A stretch of 62,857 nucleotides of DNA from Psilocybe azurescens (taxonomy: Eukaryota; Basidiomycota; Agaricomycetes; Agaricales; Agrocybaceae). This document shows positions 45,641 to 56,141 of the stretch, piece by piece. The stretch covers positions 1 to 62,857 of the forward strand of contig JAJIRX010000679.1 in the NCBI GenBank assembly GCA_023853785.1, given 5' to 3'. Below the pieces are notes generated by a model, which searched no databases, was not told the origin of the DNA, and saw only the letters and a program-made list of their open reading frames with translations. Within the stretch, counting starts at the first letter, position 1; every line of letters starts with the position of its first letter. The translations under genes and the position numbers were made by a program.

Positions 45641-46189
45641 TTAGTTTTCACATTCTCAGATCTTTGGCGATGATTACACCTGTTATAGAGGAAAGTGTCA
45701 TCCTTCAAGTGGAAATCCTGCAAAGCCATCCAAGTTTTGGAAATATGTAGATGAATCATAATATATACCAACTATGTACAATAAAGATTTAATACTACCT
45801 TCTTTAAAGTTGAATTTGGAAATGTACACATCACATTGTCAAGAAAAATAGTGGATATACAGATTTAAATACTTATCAGTGGCACAGGTGGGAGTACCAA
45901 TGTCGACAATTTTAAACGCTGACAATTTCAAACGCTGACATTCAGTTGAGTCTTGATATTTGAGATCAGTGTGTCAAAGCTATTACTGAAAGCCTTTACA
46001 TGTAGTGGTTATAATTTCTACAAAAACATGAAGCAATGAAGCCTCACATGGGCCGACATACGTAGGGCTACCCAAGATGCCAGTAATGAAATGAGGCAGG
46101 GGAGGGTTGAGGGCGTGTGCCGGGATAATTCCGGCATCGTGCGGCACGAAGGTCCTCGCTGCCCGACTAGAACAACGGTCCCCATCAAT
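45641..46189. other. no gene seen
   Basis: AT-rich with a small duplication, CAATTTTAAACGCTGACAAT / TTTCAAACGCTGACATT, near 45,908-45,943. Confidence 0.35.
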
Positions 46190-46293
46190 GTGTTCTAGAG
46201 CATATTAGTAAGAGGTCCATCAATTTCAAGACCCATTGATTCCGAACAATTATGACAAAGCATTTTTTTGTTCTAGAGCATATTAGTAAGTGG

Positions 46294-47186
46294 CAGTGTT
46301 GTGCGGGTTACAAAACCGTTGACGTGGTTGATAACCGTTGACGTTGGTTGATAACGGTTAAATTTTGATTTGAACTTTAACCATGGCCTGCCAAATTGGG
46401 AACATAGATCAATTAGAATAACTAAAGGCTGTTGCAACATCGTAAAGAATGAAATCGAGCTTCCGATGTGAGATACATTTAACCAATAAGTATGCCTTCG
46501 ATCAGAGGGTCAAAATTGACTTCATGATCATCTCCACCATTGGCATTGACATCCAGCAAATCATACTTGAACGCTAACTCTTCTTCAAAGGACAAATTGG
46601 TAAAATGTACATACCGATTTGACCATATATCGGATTGGAAGTTGAATAATTCAATGATTCTAAGTGATGTCCAATCATTGGAAATGCGAACCAATTCATT
46701 GTCCTGGTTGTCTTCATCTGCAAGTTGCGTGTGTTGCGATATAATAGTGGAAATTTCACCTTGATTGGAAGGGGACTGATGGGATGCGTAAGGTGTGGAT
46801 TGCTTGGCTGGAGTCATTTGTAGAATGTCTAAATAATTGTTAGACAATTACTCAATGGAAATAATTGAAAACACATCATCAACAAAACCTTACTCAAGTA
46901 TTGACCTGGTGACACATCACTAGATCAATGTCGGGATAACATTTTTAGTTGTGAGTACTTTAGTAGGCATTATGGGGTCGAAATTTATCATATCTTAATT
47001 GAAAATCGGATTTGGTCGACGCGACACGCGCAAGAGCGCTGAGGCCGCTGCCTGGGAATCCTGTCACATGTCTATTGACAATCCAGTGAGAAAGTTCACT
47101 GATGAATAACGGTTAATAACGGTTAACGACTGTAACCACGGCTTCAACCACAACCATGAACTGTGGTTAATAACCGGCCAACACTG
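46294..47186. mobile_element. non-autonomous hAT-like element, 893 bp
   Basis: Terminal inverted repeat CAGTGTTG..CAACACTG and an exact 8-bp target duplication GTAAGTGG at 46,286-46,293 and 47,187-47,194, both hAT hallmarks. Subterminal GGTTGATAACCGTTGACG and GGTTAATAACGGTTAAC motifs occur at both ends. No complete transposase. Confidence 0.88.
46479..46847 (-). CDS. small ORF inside the hAT-like element
   Basis: 122 codons, MSNNYLDILQMTPAKQSTPY, then acidic/hydrophobic DWTSLRIIELFNFQSDIWSN and FTNLSFEEELAFKYDLLDVN. No zinc finger or catalytic DDE block. It could be a leftover piece of a hAT transposase or a captured sequence. In-frame splice signals were not examined beyond the uninterrupted frame. 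Confidence 0.3.
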   Translation of the reverse strand: MSNNYLDILQMTPAKQSTPYASHQSPSNQGEISTIISQHTQLADEDNQDNELVRISNDWTSLRIIELFNFQSDIWSNRYVHFTNLSFEEELAFKYDLLDVNANGGDDHEVNFDPLIEGILIG

Positions 47187-47329
47187 GTAAGTGGTCCATC
47201 AATTTCAAGACCCATTGATTCCAAACAATTATGACAAAGCATCATTAAATTCTAGAATATATTAGTAAGAGGTCCATCAATTTTAAGGGCCATTGATGGC
47301 GAGTAATTATGACGAGGGCATCTATTTTT

Positions 47330-47625
47330 AAAAACGTCATCCAACTGCCCACATCTCCATCCACCCCGCATTGCCCATCAAATCCAGCGCTTAAACGGTG
47401 CTATTGGATGTTATTTTATTAATAGATCCTGACGGCCAATTTTGCGCGTCCAAACGCCCCAAATTGCGTCCCAAAACCAAAAATTTCGCCCTGCAATCGG
47501 TATCTATTGAATTCGGTATGTAGTGCCCAGCACTGATCTAGCCAGCCGATACATCGTCTTAGGAAGTTAGCAAAATTGCCACCACGATGTATCAGACCCC
47601 ATAGCAAACTGCCTGGGGTTGATAT
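47330..47625. mobile_element. decayed end of a KDZ-related element
   Basis: Resembles the right end of the KDZ element at 42,235-42,540: CCATCCACC..ATTGCCCA, TATTAATAGA, CAAACGCCCC, and finally AGCAAACTGCCTGGGGTT then TATAAATATAGCT, against GGCAAACTGCCAGGGGTT..ATGGATATAGCT. Strongly diverged, and the tandem repeats to its left may be its subterminal repeats. Confidence 0.7.
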
Positions 47626-48233
47626 ATAAATATAGCTTACATGGCTGCACTTACCTCATATTTCATTTCCCATGCAAGATACTACCAGTTTCTGGGGGCA
47701 AGAACATCATCAATACACCACCAATCTCATATTTAATTCTTAAGTGTGATGGTATACCACCCCCAGCTATGTTATTGCTGTCTACAGGCCATGCTGCTGA
47801 TCTAACACAGCGATATAAAGCTCAGGTCATAGTAATATTGCCACCGCTATGCAAGTCACATTCACTTTACTGATCACTTTCTCTCACTTTTATGGTGACA
47901 AAGTTACTTTCCTGCCAAAAGTGAGAAAAAGTGACTTTTGTCACAAAAAAGTGAAATAGTAAAAGTTACTTTGTTAACCACCCTTGTTGGAGACCATTTT
48001 TGAATAAACTGCATCAAATAGTTGCCCCGCCGGAAATACGGGCGACTTCAAAGCACAAGAGTAAGTCAACAGGCATGGTCGGTGTGGACAGCAGTGAGTC
48101 ACGCAGGAGGTGACATACACATGATGAAGACAGTGGCGCATGTCCTTTACACTGTACAGACGTTTGCATAAGTTTCTGAAGGTCAACGATTGCGCACACA
48201 TATTTGCTCATGTTTGACATCTGTCAACCCCGC
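47626..48233. other. no clear gene; short minus-strand ORF
   Basis: Minus-strand frame 48,220-48,014 reads KYVCAIVDLQKLMQTSVQCK and MPVDLLLCFEVARISGG; too short to assign. GTGA-C-TTT-rich simple repeats around 47,870-47,970. Confidence 0.3.
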
Positions 48234-49254
48234 TGAGATGTTTAGTGCGGGGTGTCTTTGTAATTGCCCAATACACAACACCCAATCAAATATTTATATT
48301 GATCAGTTCGATCTGGGAGGGTAAGCTCTTAAGGCTTATTACAATAACTAGTTTAGCAGAGTACAGACTTAGACGATCGCTCTGGGGTGATCACTAGTAG
48401 CTAGAGAACGCTTTTACAGGCTAGTACACACAAGGCACTTGAATAGTAAGGGCGATCTCTATATGAGGGCGATCACCAATATCAAGGGGATCGCTTTTGG
48501 GGCGAGTGTACACGGGACACTTAACAGTTCTCTTTATAAAACCCAAACTCAAACTTTATCAAACACTATAAGCGATCACCCGTATTAACACGTAGTAGAT
48601 CCTTAGTTCCTATAAGCAACTGGGCACACTAGTCCATAGTCCTTAGTTTACTATAGGCAACGTCCTGAAACAGTCGGATTTCTCTGACAGTCGTCCCTAG
48701 TTACTATGAGCGATCACTAGCCTTTATAGGGTTCCCACCCGTACTTAATAATCCCCAGGGCAGTCTTACTATAGGCAACGTCCTGAACAGTCGGAGTTCT
48801 CTGACAGCCGTCCCTAGTTACTATGAGCAATCGCTAGCCGTATAGGGTTCCAACCCGTACTTAACAATCCCCAGGGCAGTCCACGGATGACTTATAAAAG
48901 CCTGCTTATCAAGTCTAATAGACCTGACGTTGAATATCACAATGGCGATCGCTCACGAAACCAGATAGCGCCTAATTGCTTAAGGTGAACTGCAGTGTTC
49001 GATCTCTTATCACACAAATCACTAGTCCTCAAGTGTTAACACTAGAATTCTTATTCAGAGTAAATTCTGATATCAAATCAGGGGTGTAGATTACTTGGTT
49101 CCTATTCTAAGATACAGGGCTGTTTTTATAGACTAAATAGATACTTTGGCTTGTGATAATTGAAAGAGACTAAGAGAAAAGGAAGGAAATGGACCGCAAC
49201 AAAAATAAGGGCCTCTGTATCTCACTATGAATTGTAAGCTCAGAATGGTTTACA
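48234..49254 (-). repeat. 3' LTR (complete, 1021 bp)
   Basis: On the plus strand it starts TGAGATGTTTAGTGCGGGGT and ends GGTTTACA, giving the TG..CA ends. Includes a 118-bp internal tandem duplication (48,648-48,881) and many GCGATC/GATCGC motifs. Confidence 0.9.
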
Positions 49255-49273
49255 CCCTTTCATCTCCCCCCCA
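49255..49273 (-). other. polypurine tract
   Basis: Minus strand GGGGGGGGAGATGAAAGGG directly before the LTR start TGTAAACC; the primer for plus-strand cDNA synthesis. Confidence 0.85.
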
Positions 49274-49625
49274 ACTAAAAGATGACTGTCCTCAGTCGAT
49301 CGCTCCCTTGGTTTCACTATTACGTTGGTTTTGTCCGAAGATGCACTCCCTCTGATTTTTTGCCAAGTACGGTGATTACAAGTTCAGTTTATTCCTATCA
49401 GGAGTTCGCTATGTGCCAGTGGGAGGATACCCTCAACGTTAGCTAGCGATCGCCCCTTGCTGAGATATCTCGTCCAGATATCCGTGATCGCCGTGATGTT
49501 TATTAATAGCCATGCCTATAATTAGACACGGAGATCACCGTCTCATTAGCGGGTTTCTTTGGGCGTCAATTTAACTTTAGTCTTTCGGCGCTTCTCGATC
49601 GTCGCTGCCGTACAAATTTTTCCAC

Positions 49626-49632
49626 ATAAAAG
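49626..49632 (+). promoter_or_regulatory. TATA-like box of antisense gene A
   Basis: ATAAAAG lies 74 bp before the ATG at 49,706. Confidence 0.35.
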
Positions 49633-49705
49633 CTGGATGTTTCGCTTGACCCTGGTGTTCGCCCCAGTCTCTACTATTGCATCCGTGTTTTAGCGAATTC
49701 ACATT

Positions 49706-51755
49706 ATGTCATCCCTTCCTCGAGAAACTTTTCGCCACTTGCAGAAGGCATGGGATCTCGCGCACACGGGCGTCTTTTGTTGAAGATCGAATGTCGCACG
49801 CTGGAGCTGGAGCACTGCTTAAACGTATGCAGAAATACTTGGTAAGTATTTTACTGGTTACTTGGAGTAATGCTTATGTTTTCTTTTGACTTTCTGCATA
49901 GGCCAACCACCTTTCACAATACGACGACGCTGAGTATGCGGAGTCGGCGTTCGCCATTCGCTGTGACGGGCGAACGCTAAGTCAACGGATCTTCCAATTT
50001 GTCAGCTCCGACTCCTCCATTTATCGAATGTATAATCCCTATTTTCTCCGCGGTCCTTTTTAATTTGGTAGTTTCTATCTTTTGACAATAGTTTTCTACT
50101 CTAGCTAACTTCTGATTTTCAGGACAATACAATTTCCTGGGAGATTCGAGACCTCGCCGCTGCCGCTGGTCTTGGCGCCGGCGATCGCTCCTACGAGGGT
50201 TCAACCTCCACAGGCGATCGCTCCCTCTACGGACGCCAGTGTCCGACCATCCAAGGGTAAAGGCAAGGCCCGCGCTCGTTTCTCCTTCGCCTTCTCCCCC
50301 CAGCTGAGGCCGTCGATCGCCGCCCAAGTCCTCGCCCTCTGGACCTCCTTCAGTTGATCGCGCGGGCACAAGCCAATCGGTTGCGCAACGTTTCCGCGCC
50401 TATAGCAGGTCCTTCTGGCGTTCGCCCTTTGACACCGGGCGCCTGCCTTCGACTCAGCGCCTCTCGATGCTGCTGTGAAGCGCAAACGTGGCAGCACTGC
50501 GCGTCCTCACACTCCTCGCGGTGCCAATGCGTCTTCCTATGATCGGAAGAAATCTTTGGCCCTCACCGCGCTTGAGACCAACCCCGGTGCACCCGTGTTA
50601 CGCGCCGCTAGTCCTGTTGAGCCGCCCTATTACGGTTCAAGAACTCGCGGGCTTAGGTAACCACCAGTCGGTTGTAAGTCTTTATGTTTTTCTGTTTTCT
50701 TTTGCTAACTTGGCCTACATTTTATCAGCCTCTCATGATCTGCGCACAGTGCGTCCTGTCGGCCACCCTTCCGCTTGCACCTTCCGTGGCCCTGGCGAGC
50801 GTTGCGGTCCTTGCCAGAGGCCGAAGACCAAACCCTGCTCTTTCCGAACACCTCCTGCTGCTCAGGTGAAACTGTATAATCGCTATGCGCAGCTTGGATC
50901 ACTCTCTATCGGCGGTAAGTCCCAGCAGTTTTGATCAGTGCTACATGTTTTAAAGCAGTTTTGTCTAGCTCTTCGCTCACTTTGTCAGGATGTGCAGGAG
51001 GCGCGTCGTCTTGAGGCTGCGGCGATCGACCACGCCTCTCAACTTCAGCTGCGCACTCTTCAATTGGAGGTTCGCCTTTCGGAGACCATCCGGGCGATCG
51101 CCTCGAATTCTCCTACCAGCGGAACCGGCTTTAGCGTCCTTCTTTGATGGTGAGGTAGCGCTACGACGAGCAGCCATCGGGCTGTCTCTTTTCGACTTCG
51201 ACAGTCTTGATGAGGGCGATCACCCTCTCCGCAATCTGTCCGACCTTCTTAGAGGCATACCTTCCCACAATTTCGAAGCGCTTCCCCCAGCTTTTGCAGC
51301 TGCTTCAAGGTCTCGGTTATTTGGACGATACTGGTAACTTTGTGCGTCCTGCCCAACACTCGTCCACCGATCACCCCATGCTCGACATTGAGGCCGAAGA
51401 GGTTTCCGTTGGGAATGAGTCTGGTACCGGTTCGTCTGAGTCTGAGTCTTCCGATGAGGAGGGATTGTCTGAGGAGGAATCGTCTGACGAAGAGGGATCG
51501 CCGGAGGAGGATCGCCCTGTCAGAACTGAGGACTCTTCTGGTTCTGGTAGTGACGAAGAATCTTCCGAAGAGTCTGAGGACGATCGCCCCCTTCCAAGAA
51601 GGTCCGGCTCACTCAATGACTGCGTTTTACCCTCTCTTTCTTGGGACTTTTATATGTTTTTATATGGCAGTACTTTTCCTTTTGTGCACTTTTGCATACT
51701 ACTTAGGATCTTTTTCAGGGTTTCTTCCTATAGTAGTTTTATTTGTATCGCATAA
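49706..51755 (+). CDS. antisense gene A of the retroelement: zinc-cluster, coiled-coil, acidic protein
   Basis: Starts MSSLPRETFRHLQKAWDLAH, a frame slip near 49,785, EDRMSHAGAGALLKRMQKYL, intron 49,842-49,901, ANHLSQYDDAEYAESAFAIR. Further exons give a basic, Pro/Ala-rich part (VKRKRGSTARPHTPRGANAS; ALETNPGAPVLRAASPVEPP), a cysteine cluster CAQC..CTFRGPGERCGPCQRPKTKPCSF-like (C-x2-C-x7-C-x8-C-x2-C-x7-C when one missing base is allowed), a likely coiled coil (ALRSLCQDVQEARRLEAAAI, LQLRTLQLEVRLSETIRAIA) and an acidic Ser/Glu tail (ESESSDEEGLSEEESSDEEG). The cluster suggests a DNA- or RNA-binding protein. It is antisense to gag-pol and has its own TATA-like box. No named family is recognised. 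Confidence 0.5.
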
Positions 51756-52145
51756 TTCTCTTGTAATGAAACCCTTTTTCTTGGTCGGGTGAAGGTTTCT
51801 TTAAGAAATTAGTTACATTGATCTCTCTTAATTGATCATGCTATCCTTTTCCTTGCCGAGTCTTCAGTCCTACTGCTATTTTACTTTTACTAATTGCTAA
51901 GTTTCGCTTTCAAAAACCGTTAGAGAATCGCTAGATTTTTAAATCGCAAAATTTCTTCTAAGTCCTCTACCCACGTGGTGATCGCTTTCGTAGTGATCGC
52001 TACACATGGTGATCGCACTCCCCAACTAAAGATCACAACTCCCTAGTTGTGTAGAGATCGCCAAGCATTCGCACTGGATTATGTGTACTACAGCGGCCGA
52101 CCACGTGTGGATTCCATAAGTTATACCTGACCCGGGCGATCCCTT

Positions 52146-52151
52146 TATAAA
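52146..52151 (+). promoter_or_regulatory. TATA box of antisense gene B
   Basis: TATAAA, 35 bp before the ATG at 52,186. Three GTGATCGC copies lie upstream at 51,978-52,018. Confidence 0.55.
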
Positions 52152-52185
52152 GGAGAATCGACATAGTTCATCTTGTCCCGTAGCC

Positions 52186-53680
52186 ATGGATCCACCTATT
52201 GTTCCACCCATCGCGCGCCTAGCCGAGGAGAGGATCGCCTCTGATTACATTCCTCACACAACGCCGTACTATCAGCGTGCACTGAGCGAGTATTATCACT
52301 TGGATGAGAGTACTATCCAGAGGTATCGCCAGCACCCTTACTCTTCCGCCATCGACCGACGTCCAAGCCTTCGCAAGCTTCTCGATGCGTATTGCATTTT
52401 CAAACATGGATGCCAGATTCGGGCGTTGAAGCGCAAGTGGACCCCGTCCTAGGTTTCGTACCACCTCTGCAATCCTTAATTCTAGCCACTGTACAGCTCG
52501 TGACGTTACTCTATGACTTTTGTCCTGATGATAACACTTTCTGATCCCCATCTTAGCTACAGTTCGACATTGCTGACATCAAATATGAAAACGAAGTAGG
52601 CATAATTTTTGTTGACCTTGCCAAGTCCTGGATTCAACTAGGCCCCGTGGGTCTACCACCCGGACGTCTTCACGACCATATCTATGTTCTGATCGCCCGA
52701 CCGGAGGTCCCTGTTTCCGTGCCATTGGTCCCGTCATTAGTCGGCCTATTCGACAGGTAAAACTTTTCATTCACTAAATGCTTAGGAACCCATACTGAGC
52801 GTTAGAGAGTCTAGACTCTTTATACCTCGTGGATCCAAAGCAATCAACAATTTCTGAATAACCAATTACTTCCTCCCTACTTTCGCCCTATCAATATTGG
52901 CTGCCCGGCGTCAGGAATATGTTCACCTTTTCGCCAGTTTCCAATTGGGCGCTCGCTTGGAGCCGCATGGGATATGGAAGTCCAACCGCAAGGCGATCGC
53001 TCGAAGGGGATCTCCCTCAGCGATCCACGATTCTCACACTCGTCTTGGCCGGATTGACTAAACACATAAGTAGCTTTAGATAGCCTATCTTGTATAGACC
53101 AATGTCTAATCCTTTGCCTAATCTCTACGTGCCTGTTCAAATTCCCCCAGCCAGGTCTTCTATGAGGACCTTGATTTTCGTTATGCTGTCGCCGACGAAT
53201 ATGAAGACCTAGCCCCGAGATCAAGGCGCTATTTTACCATGTTCCCGAAATTATGAACCCTACGAGCGATCCCGTTGCTTATCACAATTTGTTGTACGAC
53301 CTCAACGCTGCTCACCAGAAATTCAAGCGGGCGTTCTACCAGAAACAGAAAGAACAACCTAGTTCCGGTCGTCCCCTTTGGCAGAGCTCATCCAACTGAC
53401 TCATCTCTTGGTGCGTGAAACAGTCATCAGAAGTTAATGTTGGCTAGACTCATGATTTCTTAGTTGGCAATTCCTCGTGGTGACATTCACTTTGGGCAAT
53501 ACTCCGGTCAAGCGTTTCAGACTGCTGCGTATCACTGGTTCCGTGTGTGCGCAGCACTCATTGCTGGGGAGCCCAGTTCCATCAGTTTTTCACTCTCATG
53601 TCGGACCCGACGGTGCCAAGGTTTCCCCAACAGTGATCCTTACCCATCCCGTGTAAGCGCTAATCACTTTTACTAGATGG
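52186..53680 (+). CDS. antisense gene B of the retroelement, unknown
   Basis: Starts MDPPIVPPIARLAEERIASD, then YYQRALSEYYHLDESTIQRY, LRKLLDAYCIFKHGCQIRAL, a frame slip near 52,440, DPVLGFVPPLQSLILATVQL, an intron, IADIKYENEVGIIFVDLAKS, HDHIYVLIARPEVPVSVPLV, intron, QEYVHLFASFQLGARLEPHG, later FYEDLDFRYAVADEYEDLAP and HNLLYDLNAAHQKFKRAFYQ, then IPRGDIHFGQYSGQAFQTAA, YHWFRVCAALIAGE. Introns of ordinary length separate these blocks. It resembles a folded protein with repeated aromatic and hydrophobic positions, but I cannot name a family. A further block to about 53,910 (LIRAFLRRYR; PIDFGVPSFGVFSHL) may be its last exon. Confidence 0.45.
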
Positions 53681-54084
53681 GTTTAGCAACTGATGGAGCC
53701 TTTTTCAGCTGATCCGGGCTTTTTTACGACGGTACCGAATACTACAGCGCTCTGAGAACCATTTTTCCTATCCGCCACTTCCTATTGACTTTGGAGTGCC
53801 GTCATTTGGAGTATTCAGCCATCTTTAAGCGTTATAGTGCTCCTCTTCGTCACCGTTCCGTTGCTTTCCATCCTGGAAATATAGAGGAAATTCCGGACCA
53901 TTTCCGCCCGTAGTTTAAGTAAATTAGCTGCATCAGTTTTCTAATCACTTCGTATTAGGCTTGTTTTACATACGAACTGATTTGCAAATGTCTATCACGC
54001 GCTTGCTCAGTGTCTTTTTACTTCTGCAGATCTTGTCGAGCGATCGCTCGCCCATTGATCTTTCTCACGAGAGGGTTTTTCCAG

Positions 54085-54090
54085 TATAAG
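54085..54090 (+). promoter_or_regulatory. TATA-like box of antisense gene C
   Basis: TATAAG, 46 bp before the ATG at 54,131; GCGATCGC lies 38 bp further upstream at 54,040-54,047. Confidence 0.45.
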
Positions 54091-54130
54091 AGGGATCGCC
54101 CTATTGTCAAGCGATCTCCCTCACTTCATC

Positions 54131-54870
54131 ATGCCTGTTCTCACTTCAGAAGCAACTGCTATATCTCTTGTGCCATCTGTGGCGTATGCTACGAATTTCA
54201 CGTTCCGAGCCCTTCACCATGCTCCTAAGGACTGGATTCCTACTGCTGAAACCGCAGCTGTCAATTATCCGTTGTTGAATGAAGCGGCACGGTTCCTTGT
54301 GAGTTTTTAACATCCTTAAACCTGTACTAGTATTTGATTGTTTTTGCTTTCTACTAGGTGGGCTGGAAGGACCATGCTGCTATCATTAATCAACTTGGGG
54401 ATCCTTGTGAGATCGCTTTCGGTTTGCGAAAAGGGCTTCAGAGCTGCCACTCGTTCGATTCCAAACTGTATCGCTATACTCCCGAGTATCACATTATTGG
54501 GGGCGATCTGCAAAGGAATTCATGCCGATCGCGAGGCCCAACTCAACGCTGCATCTCCTACCAAGGCCGCGAGAGGACGAAACCCCGGTTGTGAGTGTTA
54601 CAGCGATCGCTTTTCTCTCTCTATAGCCCAACTCGCCCTTCAGATTCAAAGGATTGGCAATCGTCTTCACCAGACTTCGCCCCTACTGATAAATCTGGAG
54701 AGGTGGAGTTCGTCTCTTCCACTTGTAGCAACCCTGAGCTTACTTTCTATCCTCAGGAGGAATTTTCCGGCGTAAGCTGCTTATCTGTGCTATCGAGCGA
54801 TTCCCTAACATCAACTCCTGAATTGCGTACTAGTACTAGATCTCCAGGCACAAAATTATAGCCTTTAATT
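54131..54870 (+). CDS. antisense gene C of the retroelement, unknown
   Basis: Starts MPVLTSEATAISLVPSVAYA, then TNFTFRALHHAPKDWIPTAE, AAVNYPLLNEAARFL, an intron (about 54,301-54,358, GTGAGT..TAG), GWKDHAAIINQLGDPCEIAF, and after a frame change AICKGIHADREAQLNAASPT and a Ser-rich end (VEFVSSTCSNPELTFYPQEE). The 3' end overlaps the 3' end of the integrase frame (stop at 54,753) tail to tail. No family is recognised. Together with genes A and B it forms a block of three plus-strand units filling the region between integrase and the 3' LTR. Confidence 0.4.
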
Positions 54871-56108
54871 ACTGCCTGATTATCTCGTTCATATCGCAAC
54901 AGGGCTTCATATTTTTGTTTATCTATACGAGTCCGCATCGAGGCTACGTGTAACTGGTGTTTCGCTAGTGCTTGAGCACGGAAAGCGATTAAGGCTTCAT
55001 CGGTCATTACCCCAGTAGGAGGTTTGACTAGCCATGTCGCTTCCTTGACGTCTAATGGGGGAACAGGGTTCGCCCCAGTGACCATAAAATATGGCGAACA
55101 CCCCAGCCTCCTTCGTATAGTCACACGATCCGCCCACATAATATATGAGAAGAACCAGAACCACTTGTGTACATTAGCGGCTCCTAGCATTTTATATATT
55201 ACCTGGCGAGCGTCCCAGTGTGGTCGTTCTACCACACCATTGGCTCGTGAATTATATGGAGAGATCTTAATGCTGACGATGCCATACTTCTCCGTCAACC
55301 AGTTGGCAGCTGCTACAAACGGTGGTCCATTATCTGTTACAAATTCCGCTACACAAGCCCATCTGCAGATGATATCTTCCCAAATCCATTGTCCTATAGC
55401 CCTACCCGTTTCCGAGCGTAAAGGCCGTCCCTCCATCCAAGATGTAAGAGCGTCCCTTCCATGCACTATATGATGACAATTATTTGATGCAGTGCTCATT
55501 ACCATACAGTCTGCATGTAAGGTCTGAAATATTGAAGGAGTATTTGTGATAACCGGTTTAATCCTTATCAGTGTCTTTTGTCGTTCCTGACATAAGTGAC
55601 AAGTTTTCACAAACCAATTAATATCCTTCTCCATTTCTGGCCACCAGAATCGCTGTACCAGTAGCTGAGTTGTTGAATAGACTCCTCTATGGCCGACATG
55701 GTCATGGGCTGCAGTAAGCATATACAGTCGTTTGTCTTTAGCCACCACTAATCTATGGGTAGCGCCCGAGTTCCTTAGATATAAGCGCCCTTCAAACATG
55801 ATGAATCGCCCTAACCCATTGTAGAAATTGCATATATTGCTTTTATCCAAACCCTTCGGTTGGAAGCTGTGATCCTTATGCCACTGGATCGCCCATTCTA
55901 ATTGGCGATCCTGCTGTTTTCCTTTTGGCGATCGCTGCTCTTCTGGATAAGGCATTGCCAGAATTGCTGTCTCATCAGGTAATGTTAGAGTAGATACTAA
56001 TTGCTGAACATAGTCCCTTCGTTCAGGACCTAGTTCATCCCCCTTAGATTGCAGGTATAGCTCAAGCTGCTTTTGTTCTATTAGTCTCATTTTGTCCGCT
56101 TCCGCCAA
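54753..56108 (-). CDS. Gypsy integrase
   Basis: Longest intact frame of the element, 451 codons. HHCC zinc-binding region: HDHVGHRGVYSTTQLLVQRF, WWPEMEKDINWFVKTCHLCQ. DDE core: LHADCMVM (first Asp), EFVTDNGPPFVAAANWL (second Asp), YNSRANGVVERPHWDARQVI (Glu). The C-terminal part ends NFVPGDLVLVRNSGVDVRES, the usual DNA-binding tail motif of Gypsy integrases. The M at 56,108 is an internal position of the polyprotein; upstream the frame is lost in a repeat-rich spacer. All catalytic residues are present. It inserts the cDNA into the genome. Confidence 0.93.
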   Translation of the reverse strand: MAEADKMRLIEQKQLELYLQSKGDELGPERRDYVQQLVSTLTLPDETAILAMPYPEEQRSPKGKQQDRQLEWAIQWHKDHSFQPKGLDKSNICNFYNGLGRFIMFEGRLYLRNSGATHRLVVAKDKRLYMLTAAHDHVGHRGVYSTTQLLVQRFWWPEMEKDINWFVKTCHLCQERQKTLIRIKPVITNTPSIFQTLHADCMVMSTASNNCHHIVHGRDALTSWMEGRPLRSETGRAIGQWIWEDIICRWACVAEFVTDNGPPFVAAANWLTEKYGIVSIKISPYNSRANGVVERPHWDARQVIYKMLGAANVHKWFWFFSYIMWADRVTIRRRLGCSPYFMVTGANPVPPLDVKEATWLVKPPTGVMTDEALIAFRAQALAKHQLHVASMRTRIDKQKYEALLRYERDNQAVIKGYNFVPGDLVLVRNSGVDVRESLDSTDKQLTPENSS

Positions 56109-56141
56109 CTCTATTAAGAAGTTTCAAGATGTGTTTCAAAA

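Larger units (their letters stand above)
46190..47320. repeat. 77-bp tandem repeat, three units, interrupted by a hAT-like element
   Basis: Unit: TTCTAGAGCATATTAGTAAG, AGGTCCATCAATTTCAAGAC, CCATTGATTCC, AATTATGACAAAGCAT. Copy 1 at about 46,191, copy 2 from about 46,270 split by the element at 46,294-47,186 and resuming at 47,195, copy 3 at about 47,249. Confidence 0.85.

Noticed and set aside
48234..49254. LTR regarded as a CRISPR-like or satellite array because of spaced GATCGC motifs
   Set aside because: Spacing is irregular, the block occurs exactly twice in direct orientation, and PBS and polypurine tract identify it as an LTR.
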